Shown: one piece after another, positions 19,001 through 27,200 of the stretch | Position numbering within the stretch: the stretch's first letter is position 1 | Layout: every line of letters begins with the position of its first letter | From: Sporolactobacillus spathodeae | GTDB taxonomy: Bacteria > Bacillota > Bacilli > Bacillales > Sporolactobacillaceae | Direction: 5' to 3' | Assembly (NCBI RefSeq): GCF_016908935.1 | Contig: NZ_JAFBEV010000001.1 | Span: 1 to 64,000 of the forward strand | DNA: 64,000 nucleotides | Program-made: the position numbers and the translations under genes | The notes under the pieces: model-generated | Databases searched by the model: none | Told to the model about the DNA's origin: nothing | Seen by the model: only the letters and a program-made list of their open reading frames with translations

Positions 19001-19073
19001 CGGTCACCCAAACAAAGAAATTCCATCCTTTTTCAATTTGAGGTACAAAAGTCATCTGAAGGCAGCGTTCCAT
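16026..19073 (-). CDS. SNF2-family DNA helicase/translocase (YwqA-like)
   Basis: 1015 residues from ATG 19073, which has AAGGAG 7 bases upstream. Helicase motifs are MGLGKT (562-567, Walker A), DEAQ (about 668-671), LTGTPIENHLEELWSI (motif III), LSLKAGGVGINLTEA (V) and DRAYRIGQ (about 948, VI). The roughly 500-residue N-terminal part matches the SNF2-associated region of bacterial SNF2 proteins in layout. It is an ATP-dependent double-stranded DNA translocase; bacterial members are connected with repair or transcription-complex remodelling. It is coupled to the SWIM protein, suggesting a complex. No defence genes are nearby. Confidence 0.92.
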   Translation of the reverse strand: MERCLQMTFVPQIEKGWNFFVWVTDENGQSLPLPKIENEAAGLPSWLGPQSPYRMMPTSAAFITDSSDKKVDGWIMTLASGYQMLQERFQTEVASELIAGETLRWFGQIAASLEIILADGHFYPLLYHLERGNHEWCVFCQWMPDARSFAASRLFSDWLSRLPELAFAIADLQDERVRQWFYLVIIYWTNALIHQILPDPATNYLPQHSETLFAEGQPFGHDESPWLTTHDASLIRQIEQLEGEWADWLKPIITSDSEPWIEALTTFKKNQLNNRFIPDRAQLVLSPEDEEDPFSPAASWLFDVQISGWQGDRLLLRPLKELQRSALLGRDRWFDEQLATLEDVLSPALLKKIAAKTEGRFSAAELGEIFQLSDKLADQSIDLIFPENLRIEGNAEPISLELDLTPISTESSSLFSLNSLINYNWRIAIGDIPLSADVFRQLVRENQSFIRYKNKWIHLPMQEMRKAYDEMDQAMDYLDHKPSIAGSLKLEAVQRRKRKSRLSVQLAPELADYLGQLIKKPVKKPMLPPTFQGDLRAYQFRGFAWIVNLRNCHVGGCLADDMGLGKTVQAIAYLAYCKEHPSSQIPADFTNGPALIICPTSLVANWRQEFSNFAPDLSVYIHHGTGRLHGAALHDRLIASDVMVTSYNLFTKESEQLKPIFWQSVILDEAQAIKNPQAQKTRALRKISCAHRLVLTGTPIENHLEELWSIIEFLNPGYLGSLERFRRRFIQPIEKKNSRIKTRELTTLIQPFLLRREKTDKKIIQDLPDKFEEKKVCFLTKEQASLYQSIVNRLAESVGLAAGIRRKGLILSTLTKLKQVCDHPALVGSPEADANASGKMELFYQLLDPLFARNQKVLVFTQYVRMGKLLAEETANRYPDADVFFLHGSLSGEQREQIINKFQTAGARQTLFVLSLKAGGVGINLTEAGYVIHYDRWWNPAVEEQATDRAYRIGQTKNIYVYKLICEGTLEERIDQLIERKKNLQKQILGHGDAWLTEMTDQEIFQLIQLREGAI

Positions 19074-19281
19074 AAAGATTCTCCTTCTCATCGCTCACCA
19101 TGTTATTTGGGCCGGCTGCTGCATTCCGCCACTTTAAATCCAGAGCGATTTTCTTCACAAAGGATCGGTATATATTGATATTTTTTGAGGCTCCGTGCGG
19201 TTTCGTCCATCTTTACAGTTTACCATATCCAGACAGGCAAAGAAATCAGATGGGTTAATGCGAATAATTAAGTGTTCTTGG
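19074..19281. other. divergent region between the SNF2 gene and lipM
   Basis: No gene. The helicase promoter must lie here on the minus strand, but no strong consensus is seen. The sequence is mixed and carries no repeat of the dispersed family. Confidence 0.35.
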
Positions 19282-19310
19282 TTACTGAAAAACAAAAATC
19301 CTGTTATGAT
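19282..19310 (+). promoter_or_regulatory. candidate promoter of lipM
   Basis: TTACTG and TATGAT separated by 17 bases. Downstream, 19328-19360 holds a GC-containing stem-loop (GTGA..AAGCGG / CCGCTT.TCAC) in the leader, without a T tract. Confidence 0.5.
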
Positions 19311-19408
19311 TAGAGTGGTAATAAAATGTGACCAAGCGGTGTCGGTGCCCGCTTGTCACGCGTCTTTGTTTCCCATGATAGCGTTGACAAAATAAGTTTG
19401 ATTCTTGG

Positions 19409-20242
19409 ATGGTGAAAAGAATCTTGGCAAATGAATGGTATTTTATTGATTCAGGCGTTCATACGCCATCCTATAATATGGCATTGGACGAATACTTGAT
19501 GGAGCAAGGGAGACGGATTGGCCAGGCACCGGTCCTGCGTTTTTACGGATGGAATCCCCCGGGACTTTCGATCGGTTATTTTCAAAAAACAAAGAGCCGG
19601 ATTAATCAAGACGCCTTGGAAAAGCGCGGCATTGCAATGGTTCGGCGGTTAACCGGCGGCCAGGCGGTACTGCATCACGATGAATTGACGTATAGCATCA
19701 TTATTTCAGAACATGATCCAGCGATGCCACATTCGGTTATTGGTGCCTATCGTGTGTTGTCTCAAGGGTTGTTGGAAGGGTTCCACAATCTCGGTCTTAA
19801 AGCAGAATTGGCTATCCCGGACCAAAAGAAAGCGGCCGATCATTCGCCGGTTTGCTTTGAGGAAGCATCCTGGTATGAGCTCGTTGTTGCAGGAAAGAAA
19901 GCGGCTGGAAGTGCTCAGACGCGTCACCAAGGGATGATTCTCCAGCACGGCTCAATTCCACTGCATACGGATTCTGATGAACTGTTTGCTTGTTTTCAAT
20001 ACCCAAGCGCAGCAATTCAGCAACGTGCCAAACGGGCATTTAGCGACAAGGCGATTGCGATCGATCAGGCCGCGGGACGCAAACCTTCTATTGATGAAGT
20101 GAAACAAGCTTTTTATCATGGCTTCGAAACGGGACTTGGCATCACGTTCCATTCACTTCAACTAAGTGAAGCAGATGAATGCGCTGTAGAACAATTAGCA
20201 AGAGAAAAATATGCGGCAGATTCCTGGAATTACAGCCGCTGA
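19409..20242 (+). CDS. lipM: octanoyltransferase LipM
   Basis: 277 residues from ATG 19409; TTG 19424 (protein beginning MANEWYFIDSG) aligns better with family starts and is a real alternative. Biotin/lipoate ligase fold: RRLTGGQAVLHHDELTYSI, the catalytic cysteine C149 in SPVCFEEASWYELVV, and the lysine in AGKKAAGSAQTR. A Cys at this site distinguishes LipM, which moves octanoyl from acyl carrier protein to GcvH, from LplA lipoate ligases. lipA follows after 21 bases and gcvH is elsewhere in the window, giving the start of the LipM-LipA lipoylation route. Confidence 0.88.
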   Translation: MVKRILANEWYFIDSGVHTPSYNMALDEYLMEQGRRIGQAPVLRFYGWNPPGLSIGYFQKTKSRINQDALEKRGIAMVRRLTGGQAVLHHDELTYSIIISEHDPAMPHSVIGAYRVLSQGLLEGFHNLGLKAELAIPDQKKAADHSPVCFEEASWYELVVAGKKAAGSAQTRHQGMILQHGSIPLHTDSDELFACFQYPSAAIQQRAKRAFSDKAIAIDQAAGRKPSIDEVKQAFYHGFETGLGITFHSLQLSEADECAVEQLAREKYAADSWNYSR

Positions 20243-20263
20243 AGCAATCAGGAGGATTATAGA

Positions 20264-21175
20264 ATGAGCGAGCGTCACGACTATGTCAGGAAACCAGAAT
20301 GGCTGAAAATTCGTTTAAATATGAATCAGGATTTCCGCGGGATCAAAGATCTCGTTCGGACCGAGCGGTTACATACGGTCTGTGAAGAGGCGAAATGTCC
20401 CAATATTCATGAATGCTGGGCGGATCGCAAGACCGCTACTTTTATGATTCTCGGCGACATCTGCACACGCGCCTGTCGGTTCTGCGCTGTAAAAACAGGT
20501 AGACCGACCGAACTCGATTTACGCGAACCGGAACGCGTGGCTGATTCTGTGCTAAAGATGAAGCTTCGCCACGTAGTCGTAACTGCTGTTGCTCGCGATG
20601 ATCTGTCTGACGGCGGTGCCTCTGTTTTCGCTGAAACGATTCGTGCGATAAGACGCAAGGTCCCGTATTGCACCATTGAAGTGCTACCCTCTGATTTAAA
20701 AGGAGACGACGCGAGCATTCAGACGCTGATGGATGCGAAACCGGATATTTTCGATCACAATGTCGAAACAGTCCGGCGTTTGACACGCAGTGTACGTGCG
20801 ATTGCCAAATATGATCGCTCGCTTGCGGTTTTAAAACGTGTTAAAGAACTGAGTCCGAATACGCCAACAAAATCGAGTATTATGGTTGGATTGGGTGAAA
20901 CAAGAGAAGAAATTCTTCAGACCATGGATGATTTACTTGATAATAAAGTAGACATTATGGTAATCGGTCAGTATTTGCAGCCGACACGGAAACATTTAGA
21001 CGTCGTTCGTTATTACAGCCCGGAAGAGTTTGAAGAATTGCGGCAAATTGCGTTGCAAAAAGGATTCAGACATTGCGAAGCAGGTCCGCTCGCTCGATCC
21101 TCGTATCATGCCGATGAGCAGGTCAGCGAGGAATCCAGGCAGCTCCATGATGCACGGATGGCTTCGGAAAATTAA
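20264..21175 (+). CDS. lipA: lipoyl synthase
   Basis: 303 residues, ATG after GGAGG. A radical-SAM enzyme that inserts two sulfurs into protein-bound octanoyl groups. Both 4Fe-4S cluster motifs are complete: the auxiliary cluster C40, C45, C51 ([12 protein letters not shown]) and the SAM cluster C67-x3-C71-x2-C74 (CTRACRFC). The C-terminal [13 protein letters not shown] carries the serine ligand. It follows lipM closely and ends at an intrinsic terminator. Confidence 0.96.
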   Translation: MSERHDYVRKPEWLKIRLNMNQDFRGIKDLVRTERLHTVCEEAKCPNIHECWADRKTATFMILGDICTRACRFCAVKTGRPTELDLREPERVADSVLKMKLRHVVVTAVARDDLSDGGASVFAETIRAIRRKVPYCTIEVLPSDLKGDDASIQTLMDAKPDIFDHNVETVRRLTRSVRAIAKYDRSLAVLKRVKELSPNTPTKSSIMVGLGETREEILQTMDDLLDNKVDIMVIGQYLQPTRKHLDVVRYYSPEEFEELRQIALQKGFRHCEAGPLARSSYHADEQVSEESRQLHDARMASEN

Positions 21176-21192
21176 CTAATGATCTGATCACG

Positions 21193-21234
21193 CAGCCGGC
21201 GTTCCCGTAATAAGGAAAGCCGGCTGATTTTTTT
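21193..21234 (+). terminator. lipA terminator
   Basis: CAGCCGGC and GCCGGCTG stem with an inner TTCC/GGAA pairing, followed by a T tract. Repeat R3 starts at its T tract. Confidence 0.9.
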
Positions 21235-21440
21235 AGAGATAAGTATGGATAAGATTTTATGGAGCGAAGGCGCGAGACGCCTGCGGGAAAAGCGAGCCAA
21301 GTGAGACCCCGCAGATTCCAGCTTGTTTGAGGAGACGCGCGGCGCCCGCGGCAAGCGAGCGACCGAAGCGTAATTGTTACAAGAAAGTATAAGGATTTTT
21401 GCACAAAAATGGAGCACAACTGCGCTGGCGCCTTACGAAA
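21232..21440 (+). repeat. dispersed repeat R3, full core plus a second left end
   Basis: A full core (GCGAGACGCCTGCGGG to GCCCGCGGCAAGCGAGC) is followed at about 21385-21436 by a second left-end module (AAGGATTTTTGCACAAAAATGGAGC). This is the remains of a head-to-tail second copy. It lies between convergent lipA and gltC. Confidence 0.85.
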
Positions 21441-21469
21441 ACAATGAGCAGCACCTTGGTTGCATGTGT

Positions 21470-22393
21470 TTACTCATCTGCAGTTGTCTCATGATTTGAA
21501 GTAAGTCGCTGGATAAAAAATTTGTCAACAAAGCGGAAAAATAATTTTTCAGAAGGCGCAAGATCGCGATCACTCGGTTGAATGATACCGACTGTCCGGC
21601 ATATCTGCGGATCCCGTAACGGAACCGTGATGAGATTTTCAGTTAAATTATAGGATACCGCATGCTCCGGCATGAGCGCGATGCCGAAATCCGCAGCAAC
21701 CAACCCCTTGATCGAGTCCATATCTTCGCCTTCAAAGACAATATTGGGCTGGAATCCCGACTCACGACACGCATGAATAAAAAGTTCCTGCAGAAAGAGA
21801 TTACTCCGAAATGTGATAAAATGCTCATTTTTAAGATCACTAAAGGAAACCGGCGATTTGCCTGAGACACGATGATTTTTTTGCATGAGGAGAACCATAC
21901 GCTCTTTGAAAAGACTGCGGCTGCAGATTTGGTGGTCGGTTTTTGGTAGCGGCGAGGCAAAGGCAAGATCAATCTTGCCTTGACTAATCAATTTGGTCAG
22001 ATAGGGGACGGATCCCTGTTGCAGCTGGACGCGGATACCCGGATGTCTTGTATAGAACGCATTGAGAATAGTCGGCAAGATCTGGACAGAGAGACTTGTG
22101 GAAATACCAAGCCGAATCAACCCCCTGTTGGGATTCAGGTATTCATCGATTTTTTGACGCGCTTTGCTGAATTCCATCATTCCGCGTTTGGCATGTTCAA
22201 GAAAAATTTTGCCCATCAAAGTCAGCTGAATATTGCGTCCACGCCGTGTGAAAAGTGAGACACCAAGTTCTTCTTCAAGCAATGTGATTTGCCTGCTGAT
22301 CGCTGATTGCGCGACGTGCAGCGTTTCAGCTGCTTTCGTGATATGTTCTCTTTTTGCTGCTTCAATAAAATATTCAATCTGTCTTAATTCCAT
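21470..22393 (-). CDS. gltC: LysR-type regulator of glutamate synthase
   Basis: 307 residues. The N-terminal LysR helix-turn-helix covers about 1-60 (MELRQIEYFIEAAKREHITKAAE start, HVAQSAISRQITLLEEELG), followed by an effector-binding domain. Sequence features such as EGEDMDSIKGLVAADFGIALMPE and RTVGIIQPSDRDLAPSEKLF resemble B. subtilis GltC. It is divergent from the glutamate synthase genes, as in B. subtilis, where GltC activates gltAB and responds to the 2-oxoglutarate/glutamate balance. An inverted repeat in the shared promoter region supports this. Confidence 0.9.
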   Translation of the reverse strand: MELRQIEYFIEAAKREHITKAAETLHVAQSAISRQITLLEEELGVSLFTRRGRNIQLTLMGKIFLEHAKRGMMEFSKARQKIDEYLNPNRGLIRLGISTSLSVQILPTILNAFYTRHPGIRVQLQQGSVPYLTKLISQGKIDLAFASPLPKTDHQICSRSLFKERMVLLMQKNHRVSGKSPVSFSDLKNEHFITFRSNLFLQELFIHACRESGFQPNIVFEGEDMDSIKGLVAADFGIALMPEHAVSYNLTENLITVPLRDPQICRTVGIIQPSDRDLAPSEKLFFRFVDKFFIQRLTSNHETTADE

Positions 22394-22408
22394 TGTCGTT
22401 ACCTACCT

Positions 22409-22423
22409 ATCTCAAAATGAGAT
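22409..22423. promoter_or_regulatory. GltC-type operator
   Basis: ATCTCAAAATGAGAT is a perfect 6-base inverted repeat around AAA, matching the dyad known for GltC and holding a T-N11-A LysR core. It lies 16 bases before gltC, where autorepression would occur, and about 50 bases upstream of the gltA -10. Confidence 0.75.
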
Positions 22424-22453
22424 TAATTCATTCTTAATAATATATTGTAAAGA

Positions 22454-22479
22454 TTGATAAACAAAGTGTAAAATATAAT
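22454..22479 (+). promoter_or_regulatory. gltA promoter, activator-dependent type
   Basis: A consensus TATAAT at 22474-22479 with TTGATA only 14 bases upstream. The poor -35 spacing fits the need for an activator such as GltC. Confidence 0.5.
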
Positions 22480-22586
22480 TACCATACTTTTCGGAAAAAG
22501 AAAGTGTAAAAGAGAAAAACAATTTTTCTGAAAAGTACAAAATATGGAAGGGTTAACTGCAAACAGAAGGAAGGATGAGGCTTAAC

Positions 22587-25500
22587 ATGGATAACAAGAA
22601 CTATGCCGAGGGACTTTATCGTCCAGAATTTGAACATGACGCCTGCGGCATCGGACTTTACGCAGATATTAAAGGGCGTGCATCGAATGATGTGGTGAAA
22701 ACAGCACTGAAAATGTTGGCGCGTCTTGATCATCGAGCTGGCAAAGCTGCTGATGGAAAAACAGGTGACGGTGCTGGAATTCTTGTACAGGTACCGGATC
22801 AGTTTTTTCAGGCGGTTTGCCCCTTTTCTTTGCCTGAATTCGGTCATTACGGAGTTGGTATGTTCTTTCTACCCCAGGATCGGGCGAGTCGATTGGTTGC
22901 CATTGGCAAAATAAAGGCCTGTATTGCCGCACGTAATCTACGTCTATATGGTGAGCGCGATGTGCCGGTCGATGAAAATGAGATTAGCCGTCTGGCGCGC
23001 CGTAAGGCTCCTTATATGTACCAGATGTTTATCGGCACAGCCGCTCAAGATTCTGGAAGAAAGCTCGATATTGAACTTTATTTGCTGCGAAAAGCAATTG
23101 AAACCAAATTAAAAAACGAAATCTATGTGGCGAGTCTCTCTAGTCAGACGCTTGTGTATAAAGGAATGCTTCGGGCGAAGGAAGTTTCCGCATTCTATAC
23201 TGATCTCCAAGATGAGCGATTTGTTTCATCTGTCGCTTTAGTGCATTCCCGCTATAGTACGAATACGTTTCCGAGCTGGGAGCGGGCGCATCCGAACCGG
23301 ATGATCGTTCACAATGGCGAAATCAATACCATTCGCGGTAATGTGAATTCCTTTACAGCTAAGGCGAAACAATTGTCCGACGGGCGAATGCCTCAGATTA
23401 TTGATACGGATGGCAGTGATTCGGCCATTTTTGATAATGTACTCGAATTCCTGACGTTCAATGGATTCTCGCTACCGCATGCTGTCATGATGATGGTGCC
23501 CGAACCCTGGGAAGCGAACGCTGAATTGCCGGATTATCTTTGCGATTTCTACCAATTCCATAGCCGTCTGATGGAACCATGGGACGGTCCTATGGCACTT
23601 GGTTTCTGCAATGGCAAGCAAATCGGTGCGATTCTTGATCGCAACGGACTACGTCCTGCCCGCTATTATATAACCAATGATGATAAAGTCGTCTTCTCTT
23701 CCGAAGTCGGTGTTGCGGATCTTGATCCTTCCAATATTCGTGAACGTTGTCACTTAAAGCCAGGTCAATTGCTGTTGATTGATACGGAAAAAGGACGGAT
23801 TGTTCCGAGCGATGAACTGAAAAAAGAGATCTGCACCGCTGCCCCTTATCGGGAACTTTTGGAAAAGAGCGTGATCCCGCTGCAAGTTGGTAGCGAAGAT
23901 GTTAAAAAAGAAATAGCTGACGATCGCCGCCTTTTTCAGCAAAAGGTGCAAGGTTTTACTTATGAAGATGAAACAAAATTAATTCAGCCGATGGCGGAGA
24001 CAGGCAAGGAACCAACCGGATCAATGGGAAATGATACACCATTGGCTGTTTTGTCGAATAAATCTCAGCTATTATTTGACTATTTTAAGCAATGGTTTTC
24101 TCAAGTCACCAATCCGCCGATTGACGCGATTCGCGAATCGGGTGTCATGTCGGAAATCACCTGGCTTGGATCGCAAGTTAGCCTGCTGAACCCGACCGAG
24201 CATATTACGCAACAGATTCGTTTGCCGCATCCCGTGCTGAATCGTTCGGTGTTCAAGGCTTTACATGAACAGACCGAACTGAAGCTGGCAACAATCGATA
24301 CATTGTTTCCCGCTGCACAAGGCAAGAAAGGATTGGCTAAAGCAGTCGATCAATTGGTTAATCAGGCGGATCAACTGATCCATGAAGGGGCTGTTTTGGT
24401 TGTTTTATCGGACCGCAAAGTCGATAAAACACATTTGCCGATTCCATCGCTGCTTGCCATCAGCGCACTGCACCATCACTTGATTGAACAGGGCACGCGA
24501 ACAAAGGTCAGCCTGATTGTCGACTCCGGCGAACCGCGCGACAGCCATCAAATGGCGGCGTTGCTCGGCTATGGAGCTGATGCAGTTCACCCGTATCTCG
24601 CAATAGAGACGGTCAACGAACTTGTAAAAAAAGGATATATCAAACTGAGCGTGAGCGATGCGGTCAGCAACTATATAAAGGCACTTGTCGCTGGTATCGT
24701 GAAAATCATGTCAAAGGTCGGCATCTCTTCAATTCAAAGCTATCGCGGGGCACAAACCTTTGAAGCACTCGGTTTGTCGGACGAAATGGTCAACCGTTAT
24801 TTTGAAGGAACGGTATCGCAAATTGGTGGCATCGGTCCCGATGAACTCGCGCTTGAAACAATCATTCGCCATCAGAAGGCTGTGGAAGAATTGCAGCACG
24901 GGACGATGCAGACACTCGATGAAGGGAGCACGCTGCAATGGCGCAAAGGCGGCGAGCAGCATAAAATTGATCCGCTGATTGTTCACATGTTGCAGCAAGC
25001 AGCACGCGACAATGATTATAAGCGCTACAAAGAATATACCAAACTGGTTGATAATGCTCCGTTTTCAACCATCCGCAGTCTGTTGACCTTCGAACGCGAT
25101 CGCGATCCGATTCCTCTTGATGAAGTTGAATCGGTTGAAACCATTCTGAAGCGGTTTAAAACTGGCGCCATGTCGTATGGCTCGATTAGCAAGGAAGCGC
25201 ATGAAGCGATGGCGATTGCGATGAACCGTATTGGTGGTAAGAGCAATAGCGGCGAAGGTGGCGAAGACAAGGACCGGTTTGTACGTGACGCAAACGGTGA
25301 CTGGCGGCGAAGCGCAATTAAGCAGGTGGCTTCCGCACGATTCGGCGTAACGAGTTATTACCTATCGGAGGCAGCCGAACTGCAGATCAAAATGGCGCAA
25401 GGCGCCAAGCCAGGTGAAGGCGGTCAGCTTCCAGCTGGAAAAGTTTACCCGTGGATCGCAAACACGCGTCGCGCAACAACAGGAGTGGCGCTGATTTCGC

Positions 25501-27131
25501 CACCACCGCATCACGACATTTATTCAATTGAGGACTTGGCGCAGCTGATCTATGATTTGAAATCAAGCAACCCGAAAGCACGGATCAGTGTCAAGCTGGT
25601 TGCTAAGGGCGGTGTCGGCACAATTGCTGCGGGCGTGGCCAAAGGAAAAGCTGATGTCATCTTAATTAGTGGTCATGACGGCGGAACTGGAGCAGCTTCG
25701 AAGACGAGTATCAAACATGCTGGTCTGCCGTGGGAATTGGGACTTGCGGAAGCACATCAGACACTGATGAAAAATGGTTTGCGCGACCGTGTACATTTGG
25801 AAACAGATGGGAAATTGATGACGGGTCGTGATGTACTTGTTGCAGCTTGTCTTGGCGCCGAAGAATATGGTTTTGCGACGGCACCGCTCGTTGTGCTTGG
25901 TTGCCTGATGATGCGCGCTTGCCATTTGGACTCATGTCCAGTCGGCATCGCCACACAGAACCCGGAATTACGAAAGAATTTTACGGGAAAAGCCGACTAT
26001 ATTGTTAATTTCATGCGCTTTATCGCCATGGATTTACGCGAACAACTGGCTAATCTCGGCTACCGTTCATTGAATGAAGTCGTTGGCCAGGCGCATCTCT
26101 TGCGTATTAAAAAAGAAGTAAATAATCACTGGAAAGCGCGTTTCCTTGATTTGAGTGATCTTCTCTACCAGGCGGAGAGCGATGTGTCGAAACGCCATTT
26201 TGCCCGGCCACAGGAACATCATATTGAAAAGCGTTTTGATGAACGCAATCTGATCGATAATTGCCTGCCGACTATTGAAAGTAAGCAGCCAATTCATCTC
26301 TCCTTTAAGTTGAGAAATTCCGATCGGACAGTCGGAACCATTCTTGGCTACGTCATTTCCAAATCAACGGCTGGACGTGGCTTGCCTGAGGATACAATTA
26401 ATTTGTCATTCACTGGAAGCGCCGGACAGAGTTTTGCTTCCTTCATTCCGAAGGGTGTAACGATGAAATTGACTGGAGACGCCAATGATTATGTAGGAAA
26501 AGGACTTTCTGGCGGCAAAGTGATTATCAAGTCAGAGAAAGTGGACGGTGTTTCTGTAGATTCTCAGGCAATGATGGGAAATGTGGCACTCTTTGGCGCG
26601 ACTAGTGGTGAAGCCTATGTACGCGGCACGGCAGGTGGACGGTTTTGCGTCCGCAACAGTGGCGCTTCCGCTGTTGTCGAAGGGGTTGGCGAAAACGGCT
26701 GTGAATATATGACAGGCGGTCGCGTGCTTGTACTCGGCACAGTTGGACGCAATTTTGCGGCAGGCATGTCCGGCGGAGTGGCTTATATTTTGCCTGATGG
26801 GACGCCGGATCTGACTTATAAACGAATTAATAAGGAACTCGTTCATATCGACACGGTTCATTCAGAGTCTGAACAGGATATTGTGAAGCAGATGTTGGAA
26901 AATCACGTCCGTTACACGGATAGTCCGAGAGCCAAAAAGGCATTGCTCAACTGGGAGGAGACCGTTCAACGGCTGATCAAAGTGATTCCGAGAGATTATG
27001 AGGCGATGCTTGAGCAGATTGAGGCGTATAAAGCTGAAGGAATCGATAAGGATCAGGCGGAAGAAAAAGCCTTTTATTTGAAAAAGGCGGGGAAGCTAAG
27101 CAGCAAACACACAACCTACCAGCCTGTTTGA
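22587..27131 (+). CDS. gltA: glutamate synthase, large subunit
   Basis: About 1514 residues from ATG 22587, which has GAAGGATGAGG at proper distance; ATG 22575 overlaps that site. Class II glutamine amidotransferase domain at the N-terminus: the catalytic Cys is C20 in FEHDACGIG, exposed after removal of a 19-residue propeptide. Then follow the central domain, the FMN/2-oxoglutarate barrel (LVAKGGVGTIAAGVAKGKADVILISGHDGGTG), the 3Fe-4S cysteines (ACHLDSCPVGIATQ) and a C-terminal GXGXG beta-helix. It makes two glutamates from glutamine and 2-oxoglutarate. Full length, intact. Named gltA in Bacillus, gltB in enterics. Confidence 0.96.
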   Translation: MDNKNYAEGLYRPEFEHDACGIGLYADIKGRASNDVVKTALKMLARLDHRAGKAADGKTGDGAGILVQVPDQFFQAVCPFSLPEFGHYGVGMFFLPQDRASRLVAIGKIKACIAARNLRLYGERDVPVDENEISRLARRKAPYMYQMFIGTAAQDSGRKLDIELYLLRKAIETKLKNEIYVASLSSQTLVYKGMLRAKEVSAFYTDLQDERFVSSVALVHSRYSTNTFPSWERAHPNRMIVHNGEINTIRGNVNSFTAKAKQLSDGRMPQIIDTDGSDSAIFDNVLEFLTFNGFSLPHAVMMMVPEPWEANAELPDYLCDFYQFHSRLMEPWDGPMALGFCNGKQIGAILDRNGLRPARYYITNDDKVVFSSEVGVADLDPSNIRERCHLKPGQLLLIDTEKGRIVPSDELKKEICTAAPYRELLEKSVIPLQVGSEDVKKEIADDRRLFQQKVQGFTYEDETKLIQPMAETGKEPTGSMGNDTPLAVLSNKSQLLFDYFKQWFSQVTNPPIDAIRESGVMSEITWLGSQVSLLNPTEHITQQIRLPHPVLNRSVFKALHEQTELKLATIDTLFPAAQGKKGLAKAVDQLVNQADQLIHEGAVLVVLSDRKVDKTHLPIPSLLAISALHHHLIEQGTRTKVSLIVDSGEPRDSHQMAALLGYGADAVHPYLAIETVNELVKKGYIKLSVSDAVSNYIKALVAGIVKIMSKVGISSIQSYRGAQTFEALGLSDEMVNRYFEGTVSQIGGIGPDELALETIIRHQKAVEELQHGTMQTLDEGSTLQWRKGGEQHKIDPLIVHMLQQAARDNDYKRYKEYTKLVDNAPFSTIRSLLTFERDRDPIPLDEVESVETILKRFKTGAMSYGSISKEAHEAMAIAMNRIGGKSNSGEGGEDKDRFVRDANGDWRRSAIKQVASARFGVTSYYLSEAAELQIKMAQGAKPGEGGQLPAGKVYPWIANTRRATTGVALISPPPHHDIYSIEDLAQLIYDLKSSNPKARISVKLVAKGGVGTIAAGVAKGKADVILISGHDGGTGAASKTSIKHAGLPWELGLAEAHQTLMKNGLRDRVHLETDGKLMTGRDVLVAACLGAEEYGFATAPLVVLGCLMMRACHLDSCPVGIATQNPELRKNFTGKADYIVNFMRFIAMDLREQLANLGYRSLNEVVGQAHLLRIKKEVNNHWKARFLDLSDLLYQAESDVSKRHFARPQEHHIEKRFDERNLIDNCLPTIESKQPIHLSFKLRNSDRTVGTILGYVISKSTAGRGLPEDTINLSFTGSAGQSFASFIPKGVTMKLTGDANDYVGKGLSGGKVIIKSEKVDGVSVDSQAMMGNVALFGATSGEAYVRGTAGGRFCVRNSGASAVVEGVGENGCEYMTGGRVLVLGTVGRNFAAGMSGGVAYILPDGTPDLTYKRINKELVHIDTVHSESEQDIVKQMLENHVRYTDSPRAKKALLNWEETVQRLIKVIPRDYEAMLEQIEAYKAEGIDKDQAEEKAFYLKKAGKLSSKHTTYQPV

Positions 27132-27200
27132 AGGGATCATTTCTTTAAGTCTGAAGTCTCTCTACCTGAAAATGAGTCATGAAAGGATGAAGCATGGACC

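Noticed and set aside
18450-19178. 242-codon plus-strand frame opposite the SNF2 gene
   Set aside because: Shadow of the helicase coding strand; no ribosome site and no family signature.
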